In this document: positions 7,818-18,602 of the stretch, in pieces | Layout of the letters: the number at the start of each line of letters is the position of its first letter | How positions within the stretch are numbered: the first letter of the stretch is position 1 | From: Pseudomonadota bacterium | GTDB lineage: Bacteria > Pseudomonadota > Gammaproteobacteria > Burkholderiales > SHXO01 | Assembly (NCBI GenBank): GCA_023430065.1 | Contig: JAEZCG010000012.1 | Span: 1-29,433, forward strand | Reading direction: 5' to 3' | Length of the DNA stretch: 29,433 bases | Program-made: the position numbers and the translations under genes | The notes under the pieces: model-generated | Databases searched by the model: none | What the model saw: only the letters and a program-made list of their open reading frames with translations | Told to the model about the DNA's origin: nothing

Positions 7818-8999
7818 ATGAGCCAATCCCATCTTCTCCTGCGCGAACCTGTCGTCAACCGCAACCGTGAAACGGTCGGATATGCACTCTCGCTACTGAG
7901 CGAGGAGGGTGAGCCCGCAGCAGCCGGCGGCATCTACGCGATTCTCGTGGGCCGCAATCCCGACGACGATTTCTTCGAACGAGTCCCTGGTCGCTTCGTC
8001 ATTGCCGACTGCGGACAGGTCGAGTCCGAGCGTCCAAGCGTGGCACAGGGAAGACTGGTGCTGTCGTTGCGAACCGACCATGGCCTGGAGAACCTGGCGG
8101 AACGCACGCGCACCTGGCGCGGCACGGGATTCGGACTATGCCTCGATGCGGGGGACGCCTCGACGTGGCCGGCGGAGGTGGCGCAACAGGCCGCCTACCT
8201 GCGCGTGCCGATCGGCTCGGGTGACACGCCACCCCTTTTGCCAGGATTCGCAGGCAAGCGCATCGCATCGGGCGTCGACACGCATGCGCGCTTCGACCAA
8301 GCCGTGCGCACCGGATTCGACATGGTCCAGGGCCACTTCTTCACCGAACCCACGGGCAACCAGGCCGCAGCGGTGAACGCCACCTACAGCAGCATCGTGA
8401 CGCTGATGAAGCTCGCCAAGGAGGATGCCCCGATCAAGCAGATCGAGGACGTGCTGAAGCGGGACGCGGCCCTGTCGTTCAAACTGCTGCGCTACATCAA
8501 CAGCGCGGGCTTCGGCTTGTCGTGCGAGATCCAGTCGTTTCGCCACGCGGTGACTGTTCTGGGATATCAGAATCTGCACAAGTGGCTGGCCCTGCTGCTG
8601 GTGACGGCAGCCAAGCAGAACACGTCCGCTGCACTCGTCACCACCGCGATCGCACGCGGCAGGCTGGCGGAGTTGCTCGGGCACAGCCTGTTCGAGGCGC
8701 AGGACCGCGACAACCTGTTCATCACCGGCGCGTTCTCGCTCCTGCACGTGATCCTGCAGATGCCCCTCGAGAAGATCACCGAACAGGTGGCGCTGCCGGA
8801 GGCCGTTACCGACGCCCTGTTCCACCATACGGGCCAGTTCGGTGCCCTTCTGGAACTGGTGAAGCTGTGCGAGACGCTCGGCATGGAGAATCATGCGGCC
8901 CGCGCTGCGGAACTCGCGATGATGATCGGCATCACGCCCGAGTCGCTCAACCGCGCGCAACTCGAAGCGCTCGTGTGGGCGGAGGGCCTGGGCAGGTAG
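7818..8999 (+). CDS. Degenerate EAL/HDOD signalling protein
   Basis: The 393-residue product matches the YuxH/CdgJ-type architecture. An N-terminal EAL-like fold (about 1-190) starts with LLLREPVVNRNRETVGYAL. The HDOD domain (about 200-385) contains DVLKRDAALSFKLLRYINSA and the FRHAVTVLGYQNLHKWL segment. The EAL signature and its metal-binding acidic residues are missing, so c-di-GMP phosphodiesterase activity is unlikely. HDOD proteins of this type act as signalling scaffolds, and CdgJ is linked to motility control. The start follows the cheA stop by 7 bases with GAGG at 7809-7812. It is therefore the last gene of the chemotaxis operon. Its partner is unknown. Confidence 0.88.
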   Translation: MSQSHLLLREPVVNRNRETVGYALSLLSEEGEPAAAGGIYAILVGRNPDDDFFERVPGRFVIADCGQVESERPSVAQGRLVLSLRTDHGLENLAERTRTWRGTGFGLCLDAGDASTWPAEVAQQAAYLRVPIGSGDTPPLLPGFAGKRIASGVDTHARFDQAVRTGFDMVQGHFFTEPTGNQAAAVNATYSSIVTLMKLAKEDAPIKQIEDVLKRDAALSFKLLRYINSAGFGLSCEIQSFRHAVTVLGYQNLHKWLALLLVTAAKQNTSAALVTTAIARGRLAELLGHSLFEAQDRDNLFITGAFSLLHVILQMPLEKITEQVALPEAVTDALFHHTGQFGALLELVKLCETLGMENHAARAAELAMMIGITPESLNRAQLEALVWAEGLGR

Positions 9000-9022
9000 C
9001 GAACGCCCGCCCGGCCGTTCGC
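8999..9022. terminator. Possible bidirectional hairpin between convergent genes
   Basis: GCGAACG (8999-9005) pairs with CGTTCGC (9016-9022) around a 10-base GC-rich loop, between the ends of the HDOD gene and clpB. No T-tract follows on either strand, so intrinsic termination is uncertain. Confidence 0.3.
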
Positions 9023-9026
9023 GGCT

Positions 9027-11636
<2,610 letters not shown>

Positions 11637-11672
11637 CGGGGCCTCTGGCGATAGGGTGTGTCCTTGCCGCGC

Positions 11673-11700
11673 AAATGGGGATAGCAGCATGCATTTCAAC
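11673..11700 (-). promoter_or_regulatory. Sigma32 heat-shock promoter of clpB
   Basis: The minus strand reads GTTGAAA (11694-11700), 13 bases, then CCCCATTT (11673-11680). The RpoH consensus is CTTGAAA-N(11-16)-CCCCATNT, so only one position of the -35 differs. It lies about 37 bases upstream of the clpB ATG, which fits heat induction of this chaperone. Confidence 0.8.
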
Positions 11701-11764
11701 GGGGCGTTTGCATCGGACGGGCAGGAGTGGCAGAGTCCGGCGTACACGCGAAGAGGACATGTCG

Positions 11765-12403
11765 ATGAGACGGATCACCGCGCTGGAACTCATTCCTGGC
11801 CTGGCCACGGCGGCGGCCCACGCACGGATCACCGCGCTGGGACTCGTTCTTGTTCTTGGCCTGGCCTCGGCGGCGGCTCACGCACAGGACGTGGAGAAAC
11901 TGACGGCACAGGCGCGCGCGCAGGCGCAGGTGCTGATGCAGGAACTGGGTGCGCGGCTCAAGCAGGAGATGACCTCGGGAGGGCCGGAGGCGGCGATCGT
12001 CGTCTGCAAGGAGGCTGCGCCGGAGATTGCGAGCAAACTGTCGCGTGAGTCCGGTTCCCGCGTCGCACGGGTCAGCCTCAGGACACGCAACCCCCTGCTG
12101 GGCACCCCCGACGCCTGGGAGCAGTCGGTGCTGGCCGGCTTCGAACAACGCGCGGCTGCCGGGTCGGCGCCCGGGGAGCTCGAATACGCCGAGATCGTCG
12201 CGGAGCCGCAAGGCCGCTTCTTCCGGTACATGAAGGCCATCGCATTGCAGCCGCAATGTGTCGCCTGCCACGGCGGCAGTGCATCCATCCCGGAATCCGT
12301 GCGGATGCGCCTGCAACAGGAGTACCCGCACGATCGCGCCACGGGCTACGTGCCCGGCCAGGTGCGGGGAGCGGTCACGGTCAAGACTTTCCTCGGCCAG
12401 TGA
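11765..12403 (+). CDS. Exported DUF3365 (Tll0287-like) haem-binding protein
   Basis: The 212-residue product has an N-terminal export signal and a DUF3365 domain (about 45-205). One CxxCH haem-attachment motif is present (CVACH, C165/C168/H169), so a periplasmic c-type haem protein is likely. Related domains serve as redox or gas sensors, but no partner is visible here. ATG at 11765 is preferred over ATG at 11759 because GAGGA (11753-11757) is then 7 bases upstream. The signal region is odd: it contains two tandem copies of the segment ending in AAAHA, so there are two possible cleavage sites (after residues 20 and 40). The stop overlaps the next gene's GTG start. Confidence 0.8.
   Translation: MRRITALELIPGLATAAAHARITALGLVLVLGLASAAAHAQDVEKLTAQARAQAQVLMQELGARLKQEMTSGGPEAAIVVCKEAAPEIASKLSRESGSRVARVSLRTRNPLLGTPDAWEQSVLAGFEQRAAAGSAPGELEYAEIVAEPQGRFFRYMKAIALQPQCVACHGGSASIPESVRMRLQQEYPHDRATGYVPGQVRGAVTVKTFLGQ
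11771..11884 (+). repeat. Tandem duplication within a signal-peptide coding region
   Basis: Copy 1 is 11771-11824 (18 codons) and copy 2 is 11825-11884 (20 codons). Both begin CGGATCACCGCGCTGG, continue through GGCCTGGCC(A/T)CGGCGGCGGC and end CACGCA. They encode [18 protein letters not shown] and [20 protein letters not shown]. Copy 2 has a proper hydrophobic core. Copy 1 is weakened by Glu and Pro and is shorter by two codons. Confidence 0.9.
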
Positions 12404-13074
12404 CACCCGTGGCCAGCGCGACCCGGGCGATCGTGTTCGACGCCTACGGCACGCTGTTCGACGTGCACTCGGTGATTGCGCGTTGCGAGTCGATCTTTCC
12501 CGGCCAAGGCAGCGCCCTCAGCCGGCTGTGGCGAAGCAAGCAGCTGGAGTACACGTGGCTGCGCACGTTGATGGAGCGCTACGAGAGCTTCGACACCATC
12601 ACCGCCTCCGCCCTGCAATTCGCTTGCGAGGCGCTGGGGCTGGCCTGGACGCAATCCACTCGGGACGCTTTGCTGGATGAGTACCTTCGCCTACGCCCCT
12701 ACCCGGAGGCATGCGGCGCACTCGCACAGCTCAACGATCACCGCCGTGCCATCCTGTCGAACGGGTCGCCGGCCATGCTGGAGCCTCTGGTGAGACACAA
12801 CAGCATGGCCCAATACTTCGACGCGGTGCTGAGCGTCGACCCGCTATGCGTGTACAAGCCCCATCCCCGCGTGTACCAGAGCGCGGTGGATCGCCTCGGT
12901 GTCGAGCCTGCGCAGATCGCCTTCGTGTCGTCGAATTTCTGGGACATCTCGGGCGCAAGCCATTTCGGATTCCGGACGTTCTGGATCGATCGCAATGGCG
13001 CCTGTCCCGACTACCTGGGGACACGCCCGACGGAGATCCTGCACAGCCTCGAAGAACTGCAAGCACTCCTGTGA
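12400..13074 (+). CDS. HAD hydrolase, 2-haloacid dehalogenase type II-like
   Basis: The 224-residue product belongs to the haloacid dehalogenase superfamily and resembles L-2-haloacid dehalogenases. The nucleophile is D14 in FDAYGT. The DehII-type segment KQLEYTWLRTLMERYESF carries the halide-site arginine. Motif II is LSNGSP, the motif III lysine sits in VYKPHPRVY, and motif IV is VSSNFWDISGA. These match the known catalytic set, so hydrolytic dehalogenation is possible, although many such proteins act on other small organic acids. The GTG at 12400 overlaps the preceding stop codon (GTGA); GTG at 12409 is an alternative. Neither has a clear ribosome-binding site. Its link to the upstream haem protein is unexplained. 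Confidence 0.85.
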   Translation: MTPVASATRAIVFDAYGTLFDVHSVIARCESIFPGQGSALSRLWRSKQLEYTWLRTLMERYESFDTITASALQFACEALGLAWTQSTRDALLDEYLRLRPYPEACGALAQLNDHRRAILSNGSPAMLEPLVRHNSMAQYFDAVLSVDPLCVYKPHPRVYQSAVDRLGVEPAQIAFVSSNFWDISGASHFGFRTFWIDRNGACPDYLGTRPTEILHSLEELQALL

Positions 13075-13099
13075 CACCCGCTTCGGTTGGTGCCGGCGT

Positions 13100-13726
13100 T
13101 CAAGCGCGCTTGCGGGCAACCAAGTCGACCAGGGCCGAGCGCCCGACGTGCTTGCTTCCCTCCGCGAGCACGTCCTCGTGCTCGCGCAGGTGCAGGATAT
13201 CCATGTCGGCAAACGCATCACGCAGCAGCCGCTCGGTATACATGTGCTCTGCCTGTGGCGGTCCACCGGTCTTGTACGCGAGCTGCTTGGGCGTGTAGCC
13301 CTGGAGCACGACTACACCGCCGGGGCGCAGGGCGCGCTTCATGCCCTCGAACACGCGCTCCCGGTCAGCGGGTGCGGCGAACTGGATGAAGATCGCCACG
13401 ACGGCATCGAATTGACCCTCCGGCCAGGTCCAGGTCCGCACATCGGCTTCCTCGAACGCAATGTCGAACCCGCTTTCGACGGCCAATTGCCTCGCCTTGG
13501 CAAGACCAAGCGGCGAAACGTCGATGGCGGTGACGCGGCAGCCTAGCTGCGCCAGCCACCGTGCATTGCGTCCTTCGCCGGTTGCCACGTCGAGCACCTG
13601 CGCGCCGGCCGTAAACAGGGCCCGCTGCGCGACCAGGAAACGATTCGGCTCGCGGCCGAAGATGTACTCGCTGGTTGCGTATCGCGTGTCCCAGAACGCT
13701 CGCGCGTCGTCGAATCCTTCGGCCAT
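13100..13726 (-). CDS. Class I SAM-dependent methyltransferase
   Basis: The 208-residue product has a Rossmann-type methyltransferase fold. Motif I is VLDVATGEG (44-52), the acidic end of strand beta2 is AIDVS (67-71), FDAVVAIF is the motif IV region, and LRPGGVVVLQGYTP follows. The N-terminal FWDTRYATSEYIFGREPN segment is typical of small TehB/UbiG-like methyltransferases whose substrates are mostly unknown. The ATG at 13726 has GGAGG 6 bases upstream, lying across the end of thrC. It is therefore the last gene of the threonine-synthesis operon. It converges on the HAD gene with 25 bases between stops. No substrate can be assigned. Confidence 0.85.
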   Translation of the reverse strand: MAEGFDDARAFWDTRYATSEYIFGREPNRFLVAQRALFTAGAQVLDVATGEGRNARWLAQLGCRVTAIDVSPLGLAKARQLAVESGFDIAFEEADVRTWTWPEGQFDAVVAIFIQFAAPADRERVFEGMKRALRPGGVVVLQGYTPKQLAYKTGGPPQAEHMYTERLLRDAFADMDILHLREHEDVLAEGSKHVGRSALVDLVARKRA

Positions 13727-13728
13727 GC

Positions 13729-15153
13729 CTAGCCTCCGCAATGCGCGGCAATGAACGCCTTGACTGCCTCGACATCCGGATCCATCACCTCGACCCGCTG
13801 TGGCAGCCGTTCGATGCCGCGGAATGCAGGTGGCACGTCGGGGTCCGTGCCGAGCGCCTCGCGCACTGCAGCGGCGAACTTCGCCGGCAGCGCCGTTTCC
13901 AGGCACACCAGCGGAACGTTGGGGTCGCGCTGCTCCATGCCAACCTTCAATCCGTCTGCCGTATGCGTGTCGACGATGACGCCGTACTCGCGATAGATGT
14001 GCCGGATCGTCTCCATCCGGTCGGCGTGGGAACTCGATCCGGAAACGAATCCGTACTGCGCCAGCCTGCCAGCCAATTCGCTGCCGGACAGATCGAATCC
14101 GCCGGCGTCCTCCACCTGCTGCCACAAACGGCGGACTTCAACCGGATCGCGACCGCACAGATCGTAGACGAAGCGCTCGAAGTTCGACGCCTTCGAGATG
14201 TCCATGGACGGACTGGAGGTCTGGTGCACTTCCTTTCCCTTGCGCACGCGATAGCGTGCCGTGCGGAAAAACTCGTCCAGGACGTCGTTCTCGTTGGTGG
14301 CGAGGATCAGGCGATCGATCGGCAGCCCCATCTGCCGTGCAATGTGCCCCGCAAAGATGTTGCCGAAATTGCCGGAGGGCACCGAGAACGAGACCGGATC
14401 GCCGATCTTCGGCGCCAGAGCCAGGTAGGCCTTGAAGTAGTAGATCGCCTGTGCGATCACGCGCGCCCAGTTGATCGAGTTCACCGCACCGATTCGGTGG
14501 CGCGCCTTGAACAGCGCATCGCCGCTGACCGCCTTGACGATGTCCTGGCAATCGTCGAATACGCCCCGAATGCCGAGGTTGAAGATATTCGGATCCTGGA
14601 GCGAATACATCTGTGCGGTCTGGAACGGGCTCATTCGCCCGTACGGCGAGAGCATGAACACCCGGACGCCGCGTTTGCCGCGCATCGCGTACTCGGCGGC
14701 GGAGCCGGTGTCGCCACTGGTCGCGCCGAGGATATTCAACTCCTGTCCCGCCTGCGCGAGTACGAACTCGAACAGGTGACCCAGGAGCTGCATTGCCAGA
14801 TCCTTGAACGCCAGGGTCGGCCCGTTGGAGAGCTGCAGAATGTGCAGGCCCGGCCGCAGCGTGCGGACCGGCGTAATGTCGGACGAGCCGAACACTTCGC
14901 GAGTGTAGGTGCGCTCTACCAGGGCCTTCAGATCCTGCCCGGAGATGTCGTCCACGTACCGGCTCAGGACCTCGAGCGCGAGCTGAGCATAGCTCAGAGG
15001 TCGCCATCGTTCGAGTTCCGCCAGGGAAATTCGCGGATAGCGTTCGGGGACCACCAGACCACCGTCGGGCGCCAGCCCTTCGAGCAGGACGTCACGGAAT
15101 CGCCTGGGCGGCATGCCGCCCCGGGTGGACAGATAGCGCATGGTCTCGCTCAC
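13729..15153 (-). CDS. thrC: Threonine synthase
   Basis: Threonine synthase converts O-phospho-L-homoserine to threonine with PLP, the last step of threonine synthesis. The 474-residue product is of the longer (E. coli/yeast-like) type. It opens with MRYLSTRGG and carries the PLP lysine K117 in LSNGPTLAFKDLA. The phosphate-binding GATSGDTGSAA follows, then VNSINWARVIAQ and PSGNFGN. I chose GTG at 15153: GGAGGAA (15162-15168) is 8 bases upstream and the start overlaps the hom stop as GTGA. The ATG at 15141 would sit 20 bases from that site. Homoserine kinase (thrB), needed between Hom and ThrC, is not in the window. Confidence 0.97.
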   Translation of the reverse strand: MSETMRYLSTRGGMPPRRFRDVLLEGLAPDGGLVVPERYPRISLAELERWRPLSYAQLALEVLSRYVDDISGQDLKALVERTYTREVFGSSDITPVRTLRPGLHILQLSNGPTLAFKDLAMQLLGHLFEFVLAQAGQELNILGATSGDTGSAAEYAMRGKRGVRVFMLSPYGRMSPFQTAQMYSLQDPNIFNLGIRGVFDDCQDIVKAVSGDALFKARHRIGAVNSINWARVIAQAIYYFKAYLALAPKIGDPVSFSVPSGNFGNIFAGHIARQMGLPIDRLILATNENDVLDEFFRTARYRVRKGKEVHQTSSPSMDISKASNFERFVYDLCGRDPVEVRRLWQQVEDAGGFDLSGSELAGRLAQYGFVSGSSSHADRMETIRHIYREYGVIVDTHTADGLKVGMEQRDPNVPLVCLETALPAKFAAAVREALGTDPDVPPAFRGIERLPQRVEVMDPDVEAVKAFIAAHCGG

Positions 15154-16466
15154 GAGCCGAGTTCCTCCAAACGGATGCGGGTGACCGGAGCCAAGTTGGT
15201 CGGCAGTTGGTGGATGCGCGCGATCGCCTCGTTGATGTCCCGCTCCAGCGCTACGTGGGTGAGCATGATGATGTCCACCTGTTCCTCGCCCTCGTCGGGC
15301 TCCTTCTGCAGCATCGCGTCGATCGAGATGGCGCGGTCGGCGAGGATGCGCGTGATGTCCGCGAGCACGCCCGGCCGGTCGAGCACGCGCAATCTCAAGT
15401 AGTAGGCGGTTCGTACCGCCTCCATGGGAAGCACCGGCACGTCGGAGAGCGATCCCGGCTGGAATGCGAGGTGCGGCACTCGGCTCTCGGGATCGGCCGT
15501 GTGCAAGCGGGTGACATCGACCAGATCCGCCACCACCGCCGATGCAGTCGGCTCGGCCCCTGCCCCGGCCCCGTAGTACAGCGTCGCACCGACGGCATCG
15601 CCCTTGACGAGAATCGCGTTCATCACACCTTCGACGTTTGCGATCAGCCGCCGATGCGGAATGAGGGTCGGGTGCACGCGCAACTCGATCCCGTGCGGGG
15701 TGCGGCGCGCGATCCCCAGCAGTTTGATCCGGTAGCCCAGTTGCTCGGCGTACCGGATGTCCTGGCGCGTCAGCTTCGAGATGCCCTCGGTGTAGGCGCG
15801 CTCGAACTGCATCGGGATGCCGAAGCCGATGGCGGCCAGGATGGTGAGCTTGTGTGCGGCGTCTATCCCTTCGATGTCGAAGGTGGGGTCGGTCTCGGCA
15901 TAGCCGCGCTGCTGCGCCTCCGCCAGGACTTGGTGAAAACCGGCGCCGGTATCGCGCATCTGCGACAGGATGAAGTTGCTCGTGCCGTTGATGATGCCGG
16001 CGATCCATTCCACCCGGTTCGCGGTGAGTCCCTCGCGCAGTGCCTTGATGATCGGGATTCCGCCTGCCACCGCGGCTTCGAACGCCACCATCACGCCTCG
16101 CTTCTGCGCGGCGGCAAACACCTCGTTTCCATGCAGCGCCAGCAACGCCTTGTTCGCCGTCACCACGTGTTTGCCGTTGTCGATGGCCGCCAGCACGAGT
16201 TCACGCGCCAGACCGGTTCCACCCATGAGCTCGGCCACGATCTCCACGTCGGGGTCTCTCACCACCTCGAATGGATCCTGGGTCAGGACCACGTCCGAGC
16301 CGGCGACCACTTGCCGTGCCTTCTGGAGGTCGCGCACCGCCGCCTTGCAGATGGTGATGTCGCGTCCTGCGCGCCTGCGGATCTCCTCCTGGTTGCGGCG
16401 AAGCACTTCGAACGTGCCGCCACCGACCGTCCCCAGTCCGAGCAGGCCGACGTGCATCGGTCTCAT
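15150..16466 (-). CDS. hom: Homoserine dehydrogenase
   Basis: This enzyme reduces aspartate semialdehyde to homoserine with NAD(P)H, the branch point to threonine and methionine. The 438-residue product begins with the dinucleotide-binding GLGTVGGG (9-16). The catalytic domain contains VTANKALLALHG, AGGIPIIKALREG, INGTSNFIL and the ETDPTFDIEGIDAAHKL signature. A C-terminal ACT domain (about 350-430, YYLRLRVLDRPGVLADIT) is the expected threonine-feedback site. It is a stand-alone enzyme with no aspartokinase fusion. The ATG at 16466 overlaps the stop of the upstream GNAT gene (ATGA), and its own stop overlaps the thrC start, so the genes are coupled. Confidence 0.97.
   Translation of the reverse strand: MRPMHVGLLGLGTVGGGTFEVLRRNQEEIRRRAGRDITICKAAVRDLQKARQVVAGSDVVLTQDPFEVVRDPDVEIVAELMGGTGLARELVLAAIDNGKHVVTANKALLALHGNEVFAAAQKRGVMVAFEAAVAGGIPIIKALREGLTANRVEWIAGIINGTSNFILSQMRDTGAGFHQVLAEAQQRGYAETDPTFDIEGIDAAHKLTILAAIGFGIPMQFERAYTEGISKLTRQDIRYAEQLGYRIKLLGIARRTPHGIELRVHPTLIPHRRLIANVEGVMNAILVKGDAVGATLYYGAGAGAEPTASAVVADLVDVTRLHTADPESRVPHLAFQPGSLSDVPVLPMEAVRTAYYLRLRVLDRPGVLADITRILADRAISIDAMLQKEPDEGEEQVDIIMLTHVALERDINEAIARIHQLPTNLAPVTRIRLEELGS
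15162..15168 (-). promoter_or_regulatory. Ribosome-binding site deciding the thrC start
   Basis: GGAGGAA on the minus strand lies 8 bases upstream of GTG at 15153 and 20 bases upstream of ATG at 15141. It therefore favours the GTG start and a 4-base overlap with the hom stop. Confidence 0.7.
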
Positions 16467-16906
16467 GTAAGCGCCTTCTTGAAGGAGAACGAGGTGATGA
16501 CGAAACCCTCTCGGAAATAGAACCGGTGTGCGCCATGGCGCTGCGTACCGGAATCGAGATCCAGGGAAGTCGCCTGGCGCTCGCGCGCGAGCAGCTCCAG
16601 GCGACCGAGCAGCGCACGGCCGACACCCTGGGAGCGCGCGTTCGAATGGGTGACCAGATCGTCCACGTAGAGCTTCAGGCCCGAGTGCGTGTTGCGCACG
16701 AAGCGATACACCGCCACGCCCGCCACCTCGCCGCGCATGACTGCGATCCACATGCGCCCGCCATCGCGGAATATCTCGTGCATCGCCGCCACATAATCGA
16801 CCGGGAGACCGGGGCGCAGCTGCCGGTGCACCGCCTCTGCCTGTGGCAACCACTTCGGAGCGACCACCGCGCCTTCGCCATCCGTGATCGCGATGAGTTC
16901 GAGCAT
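16463..16906 (-). CDS. GNAT-family N-acetyltransferase
   Basis: The 147-residue product is a single GNAT domain. It has strand beta4 KLYVDDLVTHSNARSQGVGRALL, with the acetyl-CoA pyrophosphate loop RSQGVGRA (91-98), and the C-terminal HRFYFREGFV segment. Its substrate is unknown. It sits between the aminotransferase and hom: its ATG is 2 bases after the aminotransferase stop and its own stop overlaps the hom start by 4 bases (ATGA). That position suggests a role tied to amino-acid metabolism or simple co-regulation, but nothing in the sequence shows the acceptor. No strong ribosome-binding site precedes it, so translation may depend on coupling. Confidence 0.85.
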   Translation of the reverse strand: MLELIAITDGEGAVVAPKWLPQAEAVHRQLRPGLPVDYVAAMHEIFRDGGRMWIAVMRGEVAGVAVYRFVRNTHSGLKLYVDDLVTHSNARSQGVGRALLGRLELLARERQATSLDLDSGTQRHGAHRFYFREGFVITSFSFKKALT

Positions 16907-16908
16907 CG

Positions 16909-18111
16909 TCAACCCGCTGCAGCGAGCCTCAGGATTCCGTCCTTGCGGAACATGTCGCGGATCCCGCGCACGGCCTGGCGCGTACGCGCCTCGTTCTCGA
17001 TCAAGGAGAAGCGCACGTGGGTATCGCCGTACTGCCCGAAGCCGATGCCCGGCGAGACCGCCACGCGGGCATCGACCAGCAGCTTCTTGGCGAATTCCAG
17101 CGAGCCCATGGCCCGATACGCCTCGGGGATCTCGGCCCAGATGTACATGCTCGCGCGCGGCAGTTGCACCGGCCAGCCGAGCCCATTCAGCCCGGCAGCC
17201 AGGACATCCCGGCGCCGCTGGTACGTCTGGCGAACCTGTTCCACGCAGTCCTGCGGACCTTCCAACGCGACGATGGCGGCCACCTGGATGGGGGTGAAGG
17301 TCCCGTAGTCGTGGTAGCTCTTGATACGTGCGAGCGCGGCGACGAGATCGGGATTCCCGACCATGAACCCCACGCGCCAGCCGGCCATGTTGTAGCTCTT
17401 CGAGAGCGTGAAGAACTCGACCGCAACGTCCTTCGCCCCCGGCACCTGCATGATCGACGGCGCCTTGTAGCCGTCGAACACGATGTCGGCATACGCCAGA
17501 TCGTGCACGACGTAGATGCCGTACTCCCTGGCCATGGCCACGATGCGCTCGAAGAAGGACAGTTCCACGCACTGGCTGGTCGGATTGCTGGGGAAGTTGA
17601 GGATCAGCATCTTGGGCCGCGGATAGCTGTCCTTGATCGCCTGATCCAGCTCCTGGAAGAAGTCGATGCCAGGCAACATGCGCACGTGACGGATGTCGGC
17701 CCCCGAAATCACCGGGCCGTAGATGTGGATCGGGTAACTGGGATTGGGGACCAGCACCACGTCACCGGCGTCGAGCGTCGCCAAGGCGAGGTGGGCAATG
17801 CCTTCCTTCGAACCGATTGTCGCGATCGCCTCGCGTTCCGGGTCGAACTCCACCCCGAAGCGCGTCCGGTACCAATTGCAGATGGCCTTACGCAGTCGCA
17901 GGATCCCCTTCGAGACCGAATAGCCGTGGGTGTCGCCGCGCTGGGCGGTCTCGATCAGCTTGTCGAGGATGTGCTTGGGCGTTGGCTGGTCCGGATTGCC
18001 CATTCCGAAGTCGACGACGTCCTCGCCGCGCTTACGCGCCGCGGCCTTCAGTTCGCCCGTTATGTTGAAGACGTACGGCGGCAGACGCTTGATTCGAGGG
18101 AACTGCTCCAT
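16909..18111 (-). CDS. alaC: Fold-type I aminotransferase, AlaC-like
   Basis: The 400-residue product is a PLP-dependent class I/II aminotransferase closest in motifs to AlaC/YfdZ, the glutamate-pyruvate transaminase. Visible signatures are DFGMGNPD (35-42), YPIHIYGP, N176 in NFPSNPT, D204 in [10 protein letters not shown], the PLP lysine K238 in [12 protein letters not shown] and R246 of the same motif. ATG at 18111 ([15 protein letters not shown]) is the family start; an in-frame extension to 18180 lacks conservation. It is the first gene of the operon with the GNAT, hom, thrC and a methyltransferase. It is divergent from the Mth938-like gene. Its exact amino-acid substrate is inferred from family resemblance. 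Confidence 0.9.
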   Translation of the reverse strand: MEQFPRIKRLPPYVFNITGELKAAARKRGEDVVDFGMGNPDQPTPKHILDKLIETAQRGDTHGYSVSKGILRLRKAICNWYRTRFGVEFDPEREAIATIGSKEGIAHLALATLDAGDVVLVPNPSYPIHIYGPVISGADIRHVRMLPGIDFFQELDQAIKDSYPRPKMLILNFPSNPTSQCVELSFFERIVAMAREYGIYVVHDLAYADIVFDGYKAPSIMQVPGAKDVAVEFFTLSKSYNMAGWRVGFMVGNPDLVAALARIKSYHDYGTFTPIQVAAIVALEGPQDCVEQVRQTYQRRRDVLAAGLNGLGWPVQLPRASMYIWAEIPEAYRAMGSLEFAKKLLVDARVAVSPGIGFGQYGDTHVRFSLIENEARTRQAVRGIRDMFRKDGILRLAAAG

Positions 18112-18132
18112 GAGGCACCGGTCGGTAAGGAT

Positions 18133-18161
18133 TTGATCGCAAAAACCTTGAATGGTATACA
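18133..18161 (+). promoter_or_regulatory. Sigma70-type promoter of the Mth938-like gene
   Basis: TTGATC (18133-18138), 17 bases, TATACA (18156-18161) lie in the 98-base divergent spacer between alaC and the Mth938-like gene. Start of transcription would fall near 18168, about 42 bases before the ATG. No equally good promoter was seen on the minus strand for alaC. Confidence 0.6.
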
Positions 18162-18209
18162 AGGGGGAAGCAGGCGGCAATTCGCCGCCTCGGGTTCGAC
18201 GCCACGTTC

Positions 18210-18602
18210 ATGAAGTTCCACCAGACCCGGATCAGCGGGCAGAACCAGTTCACCGGTTACGGCGCCGGTTACGTGTCCATCAACGGCGCGCAGCACGCCG
18301 ACAGCCTCATCGTGCTCCCGGACCGGCTCGTCCCCTGGCCGGTGACCTCGTTTGCGGCCTTGACCGAGCGCGACTTCCAGACCCTGGCGGAGCTCGGGCT
18401 GGAGGTCCTCCTGCTCGGCACCGGGCAGCACATTCGCTTCCCTCATCCGGCCCTGATGCGCGTGGTGGTCGAGGCCGGTACCGGCGTCGAAGTGATGGAC
18501 ACGCCAGCGGCGTGCAGAACCTACAACATTCTGCTGGCGGAACAGCGCAGGGTGGGGGCGGCGCTGCTGATCGAGACGCCCGCCCAGGCGCCTCCGGTCT
18601 AG
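18210..18602 (+). CDS. Mth938-like (DUF498) domain protein
   Basis: The 130-residue product is a single Mth938-type domain. Family features include the N-terminal FTGYGAGYVSING, the LIVLPDRLVPWPV strand and LGLEVLLLGTGQHIRFP, then MDTPAACRTYNILLAEQRRVGAALL. Bacterial members are small soluble proteins related to the mitochondrial complex I assembly factor NDUFAF3 (C3orf60). A role in respiratory complex assembly is possible but unproven. No transmembrane segment or signal peptide is seen. The stop shares a CTAG tetranucleotide (18599-18602) with the stop of the convergent deacetylase gene. Confidence 0.85.
   Translation: MKFHQTRISGQNQFTGYGAGYVSINGAQHADSLIVLPDRLVPWPVTSFAALTERDFQTLAELGLEVLLLGTGQHIRFPHPALMRVVVEAGTGVEVMDTPAACRTYNILLAEQRRVGAALLIETPAQAPPV

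Noticed and set aside
11637..11747. A 37-residue N-terminal extension of ClpB
   Set aside because: It would place the sigma32 promoter inside the coding region, and ClpB starts at MRFDKLT.
13101..13112. A perfect 12-base palindrome CAAGCGCGCTTG
   Set aside because: It falls in the last codons of the methyltransferase gene with no T-tract or promoter context, and short GC palindromes are expected by chance in such DNA.
13675..15402. A 575-codon plus-strand frame antisense to thrC
   Set aside because: It is antisense to a clearly functional threonine synthase and has no domain signature.
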